DNA from: Geomesophilobacter sediminis
GTDB lineage: Bacteria > Desulfobacterota > Desulfuromonadia > Geobacterales > Geobacteraceae
DNA length: 64,000 bases
Direction of reading: 5' to 3'
NCBI RefSeq assembly: GCF_016458275.1
Contig: NZ_JAEMHM010000016.1
Span: 1-64,000, forward strand
Within the stretch, counting starts at the first letter, position 1. Every line of letters starts with the position of its first letter. The position numbers and the translations under genes are program-made. Below the pieces are notes generated by a model, which searched no databases, had not been told where the DNA came from, and saw nothing but the letters and a program-made list of their open reading frames with translations. Below are positions 8,559 to 17,819 of the stretch, one piece after another.

Positions 8559-10478
8559 TTGAAACACCGCATCTTTCAGCGCCTAGCGACGCTTGTTCTG
8601 CTGATGACACTTTCCCTGCCGCTGCCCGCTTTCGCCAAAGGGGTGGTCCTCAACTTCACCGACGTCGACATCGCGACCATGGTGAAGTTCATCAGCGACC
8701 TGACCGGGAAGAACTTCATCATGGACGACCGGGTGAAGGGGAAGATCTCCATCTTCTCCCCGACCAAGCTCTCCAATGAAGAGGCCTACAACGTCTTCAC
8801 CTCGGTCTTGGAGCTGAAGGGGTTCACCGTGGTCCAGGCGGGGAAGGTGATGAAGATCATCCCGACCTCCGCCGCCAAGCAGACCGGGATGCGGGTGCTG
8901 GCCGACGGCGAGCGGACCGCGGTCAACGATACCTACCAGGCGCGGGTGATCCCGCTGGCGCACGTCGCTCCCCAGGACGCGGTGAGCCTCTTGCAGCCTT
9001 TGGTTTCCAAGGACGGCCAGATCTCCGCGATCGCGGGTTCCAACATGATCCTGCTGGTCGACTCCGCCCTCAACATGCCGAAGATCCTCGGCATCCTGAA
9101 ATACGTCGACGCCGACCAGACCCGGGAGCGTCCCGAACTGATCTTTTTGAAAAACGCCTCCGCCGAGAGTGCCGCTACCGTGGTGCGTGACTACCTGAGC
9201 GGCCGGGGCGCCAAGGCGGCGGCGACCGGAACCGGCGCCACCGCGGGAGCCGGCGCGGCCGGCGGCAGCGCGGTCGTCCCGGACACCCGGCTGAACGCGC
9301 TCATCGTTTTCGGCAGCGACCGCGACAAGGCCGACGTGCGCAGGCTGGTATCGCTCATTGACGTAGTCCCGCCGACCACCAGCAGCAAGGTGAACGTCTA
9401 CTACCTGGAAAACGCCGAGGCCGCCGAGGTGGCCAAGGTGCTCGAAGGGGTCGTCAAAGGTACCAGCGCCCCCGCCACTCCTGCCGCCGGCGCCGCCGCG
9501 CCGCAGGCATCCCCGTTCGAGGGGGGCAAGATCAGCATCACCCCGGACAAGGCGACCAACTCGCTCGTGGTCATGGCTTCCCCCACCGACTACCAGAACC
9601 TGGTCCAGGTGATCCAGAAGCTGGACCGGCGCAGCCGCCAGGTCTTCGTGCAGGCGATGATCGCCGAGGTCTCCATGAACCGCTCCAAGGCCCTCGGGGT
9701 TCAGTGGGGCTTCTTCGGGGGGGGCGGCAACGGCTCCGTTTCCACCTTCGCCCAGTTCGATCCGTTCGGGACCAACACCACCACGGCGTCGAGCCTGAGC
9801 GCGCTGAGCGGCCTTGGGCTGAGCACCACCAATTTCAACCTCACCTCTCCGGCGAACTTCACCGTGGTCCTCTCCGCGCTGGCGAGCAAGGGGGCGGCGA
9901 ACATCCTCTCCACCCCGAACGTGATGACCAGCGACAACAAAGAGGCGGAGATCTTCGTCGGCGAGAACGTTCCGTTTCTCTCCGCGACCAACCTCACCTC
10001 GACCGGGCTTTCCCAGCAGTCCATCGAGCGCAAGGACACCGGTATCATCCTGAAGATCAAGCCGCAGATCAGCGAGGGTGACTACGTCAAGCTCGACATC
10101 TACCAGGAGATCTCGGCGGTGAAGGACTTCGGGACCGCTGCCGCGCCGAACCTCGGCTCCACCAAGCGCTCCGCCAAGACCTCGGTCGTGGTCCGCAACA
10201 GCGACACCGTGGTGATCGGCGGCCTGATCCAGGACCGGGACAACGTGACCGAGAGCAAGGTCCCGCTGCTGGGGGACATCCCGGTTTTGGGATGGCTCTT
10301 CAAGAGCAAGAGCGTCTCGCATGACAAGACCAACCTCCTCATCATGCTGACCCCGCGCATCATCAAGGACGCCCGGGACATGGCGGACGTGTCGGTGAAC
10401 CAGAAGCAGGAGTTCGGCGCCGCGATGAAGAACGAAGAGTCCGCCGACATCGAGAAGACGCTCAAGCTGAAGAAATAA
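8559..10478 (+). CDS. gspD: Type II secretion system secretin GspD
   Basis: This outer-membrane secretin (639 residues from the TTG at 8559) has a signal peptide (LVLLMTLSLPLPAFA), an N0 domain beginning VVLNFTDVDIATMVKFISDLTGKNF, three N1-N3 ring-building repeats each ending in VDAD/ID-VPP-type strands, and the secretin core. The core includes VQAMIAEVSMNRSKALGVQWG, TPNVMTSDNKEAEIFVGENVPF, and the C-terminal VVIGGLIQDRDNVTESKVPLLGDIPVLGWLF signature. Two Ala/Gly-rich loops interrupt the N domains. The TTG start is chosen because GGGAGG stands 6 nt before it; the in-frame GTG at 8532 has no such site. The product multimerises into the outer-membrane channel. Confidence 0.95.
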   Translation: MKHRIFQRLATLVLLMTLSLPLPAFAKGVVLNFTDVDIATMVKFISDLTGKNFIMDDRVKGKISIFSPTKLSNEEAYNVFTSVLELKGFTVVQAGKVMKIIPTSAAKQTGMRVLADGERTAVNDTYQARVIPLAHVAPQDAVSLLQPLVSKDGQISAIAGSNMILLVDSALNMPKILGILKYVDADQTRERPELIFLKNASAESAATVVRDYLSGRGAKAAATGTGATAGAGAAGGSAVVPDTRLNALIVFGSDRDKADVRRLVSLIDVVPPTTSSKVNVYYLENAEAAEVAKVLEGVVKGTSAPATPAAGAAAPQASPFEGGKISITPDKATNSLVVMASPTDYQNLVQVIQKLDRRSRQVFVQAMIAEVSMNRSKALGVQWGFFGGGGNGSVSTFAQFDPFGTNTTTASSLSALSGLGLSTTNFNLTSPANFTVVLSALASKGAANILSTPNVMTSDNKEAEIFVGENVPFLSATNLTSTGLSQQSIERKDTGIILKIKPQISEGDYVKLDIYQEISAVKDFGTAAAPNLGSTKRSAKTSVVVRNSDTVVIGGLIQDRDNVTESKVPLLGDIPVLGWLFKSKSVSHDKTNLLIMLTPRIIKDARDMADVSVNQKQEFGAAMKNEESADIEKTLKLKK

Positions 10479-10484
10479 CCCTCA

Positions 10485-10541
10485 CATCGGACCGAGCCGT
10501 CGGATCCGACTGAATCGGTCTGATCGGTCGGATCGACGGAA
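10485..10541. repeat. Intergenic repeat, family B (GATCGGTCGGATC type)
   Basis: The gap between gspD and gspE is filled with CGGACCG, CGGATCCGACTG, CGGTCTGATCGGTCGGATCG, a self-complementary series of CCGA/TCGG words. Similar series are at 19.2, 19.9, 27.75 and 49.66 kb. Confidence 0.7.
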
Positions 10542-10547
10542 TAAGAC

Positions 10548-12107
10548 ATGACAGACATCAGCTTAGAAACCATCGCCGAAAGGCTCGGCATACCCTTTAT
10601 GGGGGAGATCGACGACAGCCGGGTAGACACCGCCCTGGTCGGCAGGATCCCGCTGGCGTTCGCCCGCAACAACGCCCTGCTCCCGATGCGGGACGAAGAG
10701 GGGCGGATCGTCGCGGCCTGCGCCGATCCGGCGAACCTCCTGGCCATCGACGAACTCGCCGGGCTGTTCGGCCAGCCGGTGGACCTGATCGCGGTGCCGC
10801 GGCCGATCGTGCTTGAGGCGGTGAACCGGATCTACTCCCGGCTCTCCGGATCGGCCCAGGAGGTCGTCGAGGAACTCGAAGGGGAAGAGCTCTCCGACGT
10901 CGCCACCTCCTTCAACGAGCCGCGCGACCTCATGGAGCTCACCGACGAGGCGCCGGTGATCCGGCTCTTGAACTCCATCCTGTTCCAGGCGGTCAAGGAG
11001 CGGGCGAGCGACATTCATATCGAGCCGTTCGAGCGCGAGCTCGAGGTCCGGTTCCGGATCGACGGGCTCCTCTACAAGATGCTTTCCCCCCCGAAGCTGG
11101 TCCAGGAGGCGCTCACCTCCCGCGTCAAGATCATGTCCGGGCTGAACATCGCCGAAAAACGCCTCCCCCAGGACGGCCGCTTCAAGGTGAAGGTCGCCGG
11201 TCGCGACGTCGACATCCGCGTCTCCCTCATCCCGACCTTCTTCGGCGAGCGGGTGGTGCTCAGGCTGCTCGACAAGCAGCGCGGCATCCTCACCTTGCGC
11301 GAGATCGGCCTTTCCGAGGGAAACGACAAGATGATGGAGCGGCTCCTCTCCCGGACCAGCGGCATCATCCTGGTCACCGGCCCGACCGGCTCCGGTAAGA
11401 GCACCACGCTCTACGCCGCGATCAGCCAGATCAACTCCCCGGAAAAGAACATCATCACCATCGAGGACCCGATCGAGTACCAGCTCAAGGGGGTCGGCCA
11501 GATCCAGGTGAACCCGAAGATCGAGCTCACCTTCGCCAACGGGCTCCGTTCCATCCTGCGCCAGGACCCGGACGTCGTCATGGTCGGCGAGATCCGCGAC
11601 GCCGAGACGGCGGAGATCGCCATGCAGGCGGCGCTCACCGGCCACCTGGTCCTCTCCACCCTGCATACCAACGACGCCGCCACCGCGGTCAGCCGTCTCA
11701 TCGACATGGGGATCGAGCCGTTCATGGTCGCCTCCTCGCTGTCGGCGGTGCTCGCCCAGCGCCTGGTCCGGGTGATCTGCCCGCATTGCAAGGAAGAGTA
11801 CCGGCCGGACCGCGACTACCCGGGCGTCACCCTGCCGCCGGTTCTCTACCGAGGCCGCGGCTGCGAGAAATGCTTCAACCTGGGGACCACCGGGCGGATC
11901 GGCATCTACGAACTCCTCCCCATCGATCCGGAGATCTGTTCCATGATCATCCGGAAGACCCCCTCCGGCGTCATCAAGGAGTACGCCATCTCCAAGGGGA
12001 TGCGCACCCTGCGCGAGGACGGCCTGGCCAAGGCCGCGGCGGGGATCACCAGCATCGAGGAGGTCCTGCGGGTAACCCAGGAGGACTATGCCGACCTTTC
12101 GCTATAG
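10548..12107 (+). CDS. gspE: Type II secretion system ATPase GspE
   Basis: This 519-residue cytoplasmic hexameric ATPase powers pseudopilus assembly. An N-terminal GspE N1 domain (about residues 1-100, GIPFMGEIDDSRVDTALVG) is followed by the RecA-like core. The core has RASDIHIEPFE, Walker A GPTGSGKSTT near residue 278, Walker B with an Asp box (IITIEDPIEYQ), RSILRQDPDVVMVGEIRD and the His box TGHLVLSTLHTND. The CM zinc element has all four cysteines (CPHC near 410 and CEKC near 438), typical of GspE and not of PilT. The coding end overlaps gspF by 20 nt, so the two are translationally coupled. Confidence 0.96.
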   Translation: MTDISLETIAERLGIPFMGEIDDSRVDTALVGRIPLAFARNNALLPMRDEEGRIVAACADPANLLAIDELAGLFGQPVDLIAVPRPIVLEAVNRIYSRLSGSAQEVVEELEGEELSDVATSFNEPRDLMELTDEAPVIRLLNSILFQAVKERASDIHIEPFERELEVRFRIDGLLYKMLSPPKLVQEALTSRVKIMSGLNIAEKRLPQDGRFKVKVAGRDVDIRVSLIPTFFGERVVLRLLDKQRGILTLREIGLSEGNDKMMERLLSRTSGIILVTGPTGSGKSTTLYAAISQINSPEKNIITIEDPIEYQLKGVGQIQVNPKIELTFANGLRSILRQDPDVVMVGEIRDAETAEIAMQAALTGHLVLSTLHTNDAATAVSRLIDMGIEPFMVASSLSAVLAQRLVRVICPHCKEEYRPDRDYPGVTLPPVLYRGRGCEKCFNLGTTGRIGIYELLPIDPEICSMIIRKTPSGVIKEYAISKGMRTLREDGLAKAAAGITSIEEVLRVTQEDYADLSL

Positions 12108-13290
12108 CGCCTTCAACACCGGCGGCGCCGAGGTAACCGGGACCGTCGACGCCCCGACCCTCAACGAAGCCCGGGTCCAGCTCAAGCAGAAGGGGCTCTA
12201 CGCCAAGGAGATCGCCCCGGCCGACGAGAAGGGGAGCAAGGGCGTTTTCCGTTCCCGGGTCAGCGTTCCGGAGCTATCCCTGGCTACCCGGCGGCTGGCC
12301 ACGCTTTTGGGGAGCGCCGTCCCGGTCTACGAGGCGGTGGCGACCTTGTGGGAACAGGAAGCGCCGGGTGAGCTGAAACGGGTCTTAGGACGGGTGCGGG
12401 ACCGGCTGGCGGAAGGTAAGGGGCTTGCCGAATCGCTTGGCGCGGAGCCGGCGGTCTTTGGCCAAAGCTACGTCGGGATGGTTGCCGCCGGCGAGGCGAG
12501 CGGTGCGCTCGAGGTGGTTTTGGAGCGGCTCGCCGAGTTCCAGGAGGACCAGGCCGAAGTGCGCAGCCGGATCACCACCGCGCTCGTCTACCCGAGCATG
12601 ATGGTAGTGGTCGGCACCTCGGTGATGCTCTTCCTGCTGGCCTTCGTCGTGCCCAAGATCGCGGCGGTCTTCGAGCAGAACAAGGCGGCCCTGCCGCTGA
12701 TCACCGTGGTCCTCATCAAGCTGAGCACCGGGATCCGGAAGGGGTGGTGGATCCTCGCCATCCTGGCGGTCGGCGCGGTGGCCGTATTCAAGAGGGCGTC
12801 CAAGGACGAGAGGTTTCTCAGGAGAAGGGACCGCGTGCTGCTGAAGTTCCCCATGATCGGGAACCTCTGGCGGCGCCTGGTCCTTTCGCGCTTTGCCAAG
12901 GTGCTGGGGCTGCTTTTGGCCAGCGGGGTGCCGATCATCAAGGCGCTGGAGATCACCGGGGAAGCAGTGGTGAATCGCGAGTACCGGAGCTTCATCCAGG
13001 AGGCGAAGGAGACCCTGATCCAGGGGGGAAGCCTCTCCTCGGCGCTCAAAGGGAGCCCGCTCTTCCCGCCGCTTCTGGTGCACATGGCGGCGGTGGGCGA
13101 GAAGGGGGGCGAGCTCGACCAGATGCTGATGAAGGCCGGCGGCGCCTTCGAAAAGGAATTCAACTCCACCATCACCAAGTCGATGGCCCTTTTGGAGCCG
13201 TTTTTGGTGCTGGGGATGGGGCTTTGCGTCGGCTTCGTCGTGATCGCGGTCCTTTTGCCGATCATGCAGCTGAACGAGCTGGTGAAGTAG
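12088..13290 (+). CDS. gspF: Type II secretion system inner-membrane platform protein GspF
   Basis: This 400-residue polytopic protein has two GspF repeats and three membrane segments (near residues 165-195, 210-230 and 370-395). The first repeat is [22 protein letters not shown]...[21 protein letters not shown]; the second is [27 protein letters not shown]...[20 protein letters not shown]. It is the platform that GspE acts on to push pseudopilin subunits up. The ATG lies inside the 3' end of gspE. The length is that of the family. Confidence 0.95.
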   Translation: MPTFRYSAFNTGGAEVTGTVDAPTLNEARVQLKQKGLYAKEIAPADEKGSKGVFRSRVSVPELSLATRRLATLLGSAVPVYEAVATLWEQEAPGELKRVLGRVRDRLAEGKGLAESLGAEPAVFGQSYVGMVAAGEASGALEVVLERLAEFQEDQAEVRSRITTALVYPSMMVVVGTSVMLFLLAFVVPKIAAVFEQNKAALPLITVVLIKLSTGIRKGWWILAILAVGAVAVFKRASKDERFLRRRDRVLLKFPMIGNLWRRLVLSRFAKVLGLLLASGVPIIKALEITGEAVVNREYRSFIQEAKETLIQGGSLSSALKGSPLFPPLLVHMAAVGEKGGELDQMLMKAGGAFEKEFNSTITKSMALLEPFLVLGMGLCVGFVVIAVLLPIMQLNELVK

Positions 13291-13337
13291 CGCTACTTAC
13301 AACAAGAACAACATCCAACGCACGAGAGGGTCATTCA

Positions 13338-13781
13338 ATGTTCAAAACCGTGAAAGACAGTCGAGGCTTTACCCTTATCGAACTCATGGTCGTCATCGTC
13401 ATCCTGGGCATCCTGGCCGCCCTGGTCGGCCCGAAGATCATCGGGCGCAGCGACGATGCCAAGATCTCCGATGCCAAGGTCCAGATCCGGAACTTCGAGA
13501 CCGCTCTCAAACTCTACAAGCTCGACAACGGCAACTACCCGACCACCGAGCAGGGGCTTCAGGCCCTGGTGACCAAGCCGACCACCGGTCAGATCCCGGC
13601 CAAGTACAAGGACGGCGGCTACCTCGAAACCAAGGACGTCCCGAAAGACCCGTGGGGCAACGACTACAAGTACATCGCCCCGGGCGAGCACGGCGACTAC
13701 GATCTCTTCTCCTTCGGCGCTGACGGGGCCCGCGGCGGCGACGGCAAGAACGCGGACATCGAAAGCTGGAACATGAAGTAA
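13338..13781 (+). CDS. gspG: Major pseudopilin GspG
   Basis: This 147-residue prepilin has a short leader ending in Gly, then [20 protein letters not shown] with the conserved Glu at position 5 of the mature chain. The C-terminal part has the GspG-specific pattern: [45 protein letters not shown]. In studied GspG proteins that last loop binds calcium. It is processed by a prepilin peptidase whose gene is not in this operon. It forms the bulk of the pseudopilus. The ATG lies 47 nt after gspF. Confidence 0.96.
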   Translation: MFKTVKDSRGFTLIELMVVIVILGILAALVGPKIIGRSDDAKISDAKVQIRNFETALKLYKLDNGNYPTTEQGLQALVTKPTTGQIPAKYKDGGYLETKDVPKDPWGNDYKYIAPGEHGDYDLFSFGADGARGGDGKNADIESWNMK

Positions 13782-13792
13782 CAACCTCTCGT

Positions 13793-13895
13793 ACCTCCCC
13801 CTTCAAGGGGGAGGACCGGAAGGGGATGGGGAGCGGCGCTACCTGCTGCACGAACCCCATCCTCACCCCGACCCTCCCCTTGAAGGGGAGGGAGG
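13793..13895. repeat. Long inverted repeat inside the gsp operon, family A
   Basis: The gspG-gspH gap holds two converging copies. The left one has CCTCCCCCTTCAAGGGGGAGG followed by GGGGATGGGG; the right one has CCCCATCCTCACCCCGACC followed by CCCTCCCCTTGAAGGGGAGG. Each copy contains its own short palindrome (CCCCTTGAAGGGG) and the two copies are inverted to each other, so transcripts would fold into a long hairpin within the operon. Confidence 0.8.
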
Positions 13896-13908
13896 TAAAA
13901 GTGGCGTG

Positions 13909-14466
13909 ATGCCGGTAACGGACAGTCTACAAAGAGCGCGCTTCCAACGGGAGCGGGGCTTCACCCTGATCGAGCTCATGGTGGTGATCGTCATCCTCGC
14001 GATGGCTGCCGCGCTGGTCATTCCGCGCCTGCCGTCCACCGAGGGGACCAAGCTCAAGACATCCGCGGCAAACCTCGCTTCGGCGCTGCGTTTCCTGAAC
14101 GACCAGGCGACTCTCACCAAGGGGGTGTACCGCCTGCACTTCAACCTCGCCGACAACGGTTTTTCGGCCGCGAAGCTCTCGCAGCAGGGGGAGGAACTCC
14201 CCCCCGACGACCAGTTCATGAACCGGAAGTTCATTGAGGACGGCATCTCCATCCAGGACGTCGTCGCGCCCCGGCTGGGGCTGGTCACCGAAGGTGAGGC
14301 GATCGTGGCGCTGGGGCCGGCCGGACTCCCGGAACCGCTGGTCGTCCACCTGAAGGGTGGGGACAAGCATTTCACGGTAACCGCCTTTCCCAACGGGGGG
14401 AGGGTGGTGGTACAGGATGGCTACCAGGAGCTTGGTACGGACGATCTGAAGGAGACAGGGAAGTGA
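13909..14466 (+). CDS. gspH: Minor pseudopilin GspH
   Basis: This prepilin of about 185 residues has the leader ERG followed by [25 protein letters not shown]. The globular part after residue 50 is the GspH type (SAANLASALRFLNDQATLTKGVYRLHFN). It contributes to the pseudopilus, near its tip or as an incorporated minor subunit. ATG at 13909 follows GGAGGTAAAAGTGGCGTG; an in-frame GTG at 13906 is an alternative. The ribosome-binding site GGGAGGGAGGT is part of the repeat that precedes the gene. The stop overlaps the gspI start. Confidence 0.88.
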   Translation: MPVTDSLQRARFQRERGFTLIELMVVIVILAMAAALVIPRLPSTEGTKLKTSAANLASALRFLNDQATLTKGVYRLHFNLADNGFSAAKLSQQGEELPPDDQFMNRKFIEDGISIQDVVAPRLGLVTEGEAIVALGPAGLPEPLVVHLKGGDKHFTVTAFPNGGRVVVQDGYQELGTDDLKETGK

Positions 14467-14804
14467 GAGGTTTCACCCTCCTCGAGGTGATGATCGCGCT
14501 GGCCATCGCCGCCGGCGTGCTCCTCACCGTCATTTCCTCGCTCAACTACCACCTCTCGGTCATCGGCGAGGACCGGCAGGAAACGACCGCGGTGCTGCTG
14601 GGCCGCGCCAAGCTTGCCGATCCGCTCCTCACCCAGCAGGCCGAAAGCAAGGGGACCTTCGCCGATCAAAAGCACCCGGAAGTGAGCTGGGAGCTCGAGC
14701 TTCTCCCGACGGAGCATGAGCTGGTGAAGCGGGTCCGTCTTACGGTGAGCTGGGAGGCCGGCAAGAAGAAACTGACCCTGGTGAAATATGTGGCAAAGCA
14801 ATAA
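14463..14804 (+). CDS. gspI: Minor pseudopilin GspI
   Basis: This short (113 residues) pseudopilin starts with GTG inside the end of gspH. It has almost no leader: MRG precedes FTLLEVMIALAIAAGVLLTV. GspI forms the pseudopilus tip with GspJ and GspK. Length and position between gspH and gspJ match the family. Overlap with both neighbours (4 nt and 17 nt) shows tight coupling. Confidence 0.9.
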   Translation: MRGFTLLEVMIALAIAAGVLLTVISSLNYHLSVIGEDRQETTAVLLGRAKLADPLLTQQAESKGTFADQKHPEVSWELELLPTEHELVKRVRLTVSWEAGKKKLTLVKYVAKQ

Positions 14805-15624
14805 AGGGTTCACCCTGATCGAGCTGCTGATGGGGCTCGCGCTTTTGGTGATCCTCTCCGGCGCTCTCTACGGGACCTACTTCTCCGTGATGCGAGCGAG
14901 AGAGCGGGGCGGCGAGAACCTGCAAACGCGGCGCGAGCTTTCCTCCACCCTCGCTGCCATCCAGAACGAGATTGCCTCGAGCTACTTTGTGGTGCGGAAA
15001 AGCGCCACCGTGCCGATCTGCGTCTTTTTGGTCCAGGACCGGGACAGCTACGGCAAGCCGACCTCGTCCCTGGCGCTGACCACGATTGCCCCCCCCCGCA
15101 TCGATCCGGCCCCCGCGTCGGATCTGGCGGTCGTCGGCTACGAGGTCCGGGAGCAGGAAGGAGGCGCCCTGTTCCTGACCCGGGAATCGAAGGACCTTTA
15201 CCTGAAGCCGAAATCGGTGCGCTACCCGGTGATGGAAAACATCGACGGGTTCCTGGTGGAGTGCTACGACGGCTCCAAGTGGGTCAAGAGCTGGGACACC
15301 AGCCTTACCAACAAGCTGCCGCAGAGCGTCCGGGTCACCATTACCCTCAAAAGCGGCGAGAGCGCTTCCATCGTCACCTCGCCGGGGCTCATGCGTAAGT
15401 ATCAAAAGGAGCTCCCTTCCATGATCGGGGAAGGGCTGGGAGAAGTCCCGAAAACGCCGGAGCTCGGAGGGACCACACCTTCCGGGACGGGGACTGCTCC
15501 TTCGTTGGGCGGCTCCGGTTCAACGCCGTCGTTCGGGGGCTCTGGTGCGATGCCGTCATTGGGTGGCTCTGGTGCCGCACCGTCGGGGGGGCCGGCAATG
15601 TCGGTTCCGGGAGCGTCGCGATAA
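14788..15624 (+). CDS. gspJ: Minor pseudopilin GspJ with a Gly/Ser/Pro repeat tail
   Basis: This 278-residue pseudopilin has the leader MWQSNKG and FTLIELLMGLALLVILSGALYG, then the GspJ globular domain to about residue 210. The last 60 residues are unusual: a run of near-repeats built from PSLGGSG, PSFGGSG and PSLGGSG again, ending in GASR. Most GspJ proteins stop soon after the globular domain. The tail is encoded by a roughly 30-nt DNA repeat at 15480-15590. GspJ belongs to the I-J-K tip complex that starts pseudopilus assembly. It overlaps gspI by 17 nt and gspK by 1 nt. Confidence 0.9.
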   Translation: MWQSNKGFTLIELLMGLALLVILSGALYGTYFSVMRARERGGENLQTRRELSSTLAAIQNEIASSYFVVRKSATVPICVFLVQDRDSYGKPTSSLALTTIAPPRIDPAPASDLAVVGYEVREQEGGALFLTRESKDLYLKPKSVRYPVMENIDGFLVECYDGSKWVKSWDTSLTNKLPQSVRVTITLKSGESASIVTSPGLMRKYQKELPSMIGEGLGEVPKTPELGGTTPSGTGTAPSLGGSGSTPSFGGSGAMPSLGGSGAAPSGGPAMSVPGASR

Positions 15625-16547
15625 TGCGAGGGGAGCGGGGCTTTGCCCTGGTGATAACGCTGATCGTGACCGCGCTCCTCGTGGCGCTGATGGTCGAGTT
15701 CGTCAACGAGACCTACGTGGGGACGGTGCACAGCCACAACTTCGTTGCCTCGCAGCAGGCCGGGCTTTTGTCCGAGTCGGGGGCGTCCCTGGGCCGCAAG
15801 CTGCTCGAATTCGAGCTGGGATTCGCACACCCAGGCTACAGCTCGCTTCAGGATATGTGGGCCAAGCCGTTGGAGCGCGAGGACGAAACCGGAAAACTCA
15901 CGGTCACCATCGAGGAGGAGAGCGGGAAGCTGAACCTGAACACGATCGGGCTCCCCAAAGGTCCGGACACCACCAACTTCCCCATGGCGCAGGAGCTGTT
16001 CCGTCAGCTCAAGCTGGCCCCGGAACTCCTCGATGCCGTCGTCGACTGGATCGGCGACCCTACGGTCGCACCCCAGCCCAACGGTGCGAAATCGCCCTAC
16101 TACAACACGCTCAAGCCCCCCTACGACGCCAAGGGGGACAAGCTCGACTCCGTTGAGGAACTCGGGCTGGTAAAGGGATTCACCCCCGAGATCGTGGCGA
16201 AGCTCAAGCCGTATGTCACCGTGTTCGGGGGGGGGCAGGCGGAAACCTCGACCAAGATCAACGTCAACACGGCGCCGAGGGAGGTCCTGGCGGCCCTGGA
16301 CCCGAAGATGACCGACGACTACGTGTCCCGGATCCTCGAGTGGCGCAAGACCAAACCGATCAAGAACCTGAACGAAGTCCCCGGGCTGGATGCCGTTTCC
16401 GCTGCGGTGTCGCTGAAGGTGGGATACCAAGGGTGCGTCTACCGGATCCGCTCCCAGGCCACCGTGGGCGAAAGCGTCGGCGTCACCGAAGCCGTGGTGC
16501 GCGTCAGTGGCAGTTCCTCCGACATTCTCTACTGGAGACAATACTAG
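15624..16547 (+). CDS. gspK: Pseudopilus tip protein GspK
   Basis: This 307-residue protein has RGFALVITLIVTALLVALMVEF, the divergent pilin-like N-terminus of GspK. A large domain follows with LNLNTIG, DAVVDWIGDPTVAPQPNGAKSPYY and KINVNTAPREVLAALDP, a helix-hairpin-helix-like segment typical of GspK. In GspK, Gly occupies the mature position 1 region and the conserved Glu-5 of other pseudopilins is replaced; here the corresponding residues are FALVI, again without Glu. It caps the pseudopilus. The ATG overlaps the gspJ stop by 1 nt. Confidence 0.9.
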   Translation: MRGERGFALVITLIVTALLVALMVEFVNETYVGTVHSHNFVASQQAGLLSESGASLGRKLLEFELGFAHPGYSSLQDMWAKPLEREDETGKLTVTIEEESGKLNLNTIGLPKGPDTTNFPMAQELFRQLKLAPELLDAVVDWIGDPTVAPQPNGAKSPYYNTLKPPYDAKGDKLDSVEELGLVKGFTPEIVAKLKPYVTVFGGGQAETSTKINVNTAPREVLAALDPKMTDDYVSRILEWRKTKPIKNLNEVPGLDAVSAAVSLKVGYQGCVYRIRSQATVGESVGVTEAVVRVSGSSSDILYWRQY

Positions 16548-17819
16548 ATGGACCTTCTGGTCATACAGCTTAAAAAGGACGAGGCGATCCTGGCAACCTT
16601 CCGCCGCAAGCGGGCCACGGTCGGCTTTTTGGGCGCCGAGCGCCACTCCTTCGCCTCCGAGACCGAACTCGACGAAATCCTGCGCCGGCAGCCCGTCCAG
16701 GAGCGCCGGGTGATCCTGCTGCTCCCTCCGGAGCAGCTCTTTTTGCGCGAGGTGGAGCTCCCCATTTCGGACCGCGACAAGGTGCGCGAGCTTTTGCCGA
16801 TGGAACTGCGCGGGGAGACGCTCCTCGACACCGATGCCCTGGTCTTCGACGCGCTTCCCATAGCCGACGGGAAGTTTCTGGCGGTGTGGGGCAAGAACAA
16901 GGAGCTAAGCGATGTCATCGACCGGCTGGCTGCCGCGGGACTCGAGCCGGAGGTGGTAACCGCGTCGCTTTTCCATTGGGACAAGTTGGCTCCGGCCGCC
17001 GGCACCTGCGTGGTGACCGACGGGGAGGCGGTGGCCGCCTACCGGGACCGGACTCCGCTTTTCTTCCGCCCCCTGCGTGCCGACGGTGGCGCAGCCGAGC
17101 TGGAACGAACCGTGGCCGCGATCGAGATCGCCAAGGGGATCACGGTCGAAAACGTGCTCCGTTACGCGCCGGACGCCGAGGAGCGGGTCCTGCCGACGTC
17201 GGAGGTTTCCGAAGCCTTCGGTGACGACCTCCACGCCATCGTGGCCCTGGCCGGGGCTTATGCAACTGCCGCTGCGGTTGCCGACGGGAGCGCGGTCAAC
17301 CTGCGTCGCGGTCCGCTCGCCTACACCGCGGGAACCGCCAAGTTTTACAAGCAACTGCGCGTCCCGGCGCTCCTGGCCGCCTGCCTGGTCCTCCTTGCCT
17401 TCGGCGAGGTGGGGGTGCGCTACTACCTGGTCCAGAAGGACCTGACTTCGCTGGACAACACCGTCAAGGGGATCTACCGGGAGGTCTTCCCGACCCGCAA
17501 AAATGCCGTCGACGAGGTGGCGGAAATAAAGGGCGAAATCAAGAAGCTGGAGGGGGCTAAAGCCACCAGCAATACCATGCAGCTCCTCAAGGACCTGGCC
17601 GACGCCAAGGGTGACGACGTCACCGGATTTTACGAGACCGAGATCGACGGCACCGAGGTCCGTCTCAAAGGGGACGCCCGCACCATGCAGGCCGCGAACG
17701 ACTTCAAGACCCGGGCGGCCAAGCTCTTTGACAGCGGCGAGGTGAGCCAGGTCCAGTCCCGTCCGGACGGGAGCGTCACCTTCTCCTACCGCGGCAAACT
17801 GAAGGGGGTGACCCGATGA
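16548..17819 (+). CDS. gspL: Type II secretion system protein GspL (PilM-like cytoplasmic domain)
   Basis: This 423-residue protein has an actin-like cytoplasmic domain (about residues 1-255, with the segment LLLPPEQLFLREVELPISDRDKVRELLPMELRGE). A membrane helix follows near residues 270-292 (VPALLAACLVLLAFGEVGVRYYLV), then a periplasmic ferredoxin-like domain with a coiled-coil start. GspL recruits the GspE ATPase and pairs with GspM. Start and stop abut gspK and overlap gspM by 4 nt. Confidence 0.88.
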   Translation: MDLLVIQLKKDEAILATFRRKRATVGFLGAERHSFASETELDEILRRQPVQERRVILLLPPEQLFLREVELPISDRDKVRELLPMELRGETLLDTDALVFDALPIADGKFLAVWGKNKELSDVIDRLAAAGLEPEVVTASLFHWDKLAPAAGTCVVTDGEAVAAYRDRTPLFFRPLRADGGAAELERTVAAIEIAKGITVENVLRYAPDAEERVLPTSEVSEAFGDDLHAIVALAGAYATAAAVADGSAVNLRRGPLAYTAGTAKFYKQLRVPALLAACLVLLAFGEVGVRYYLVQKDLTSLDNTVKGIYREVFPTRKNAVDEVAEIKGEIKKLEGAKATSNTMQLLKDLADAKGDDVTGFYETEIDGTEVRLKGDARTMQAANDFKTRAAKLFDSGEVSQVQSRPDGSVTFSYRGKLKGVTR

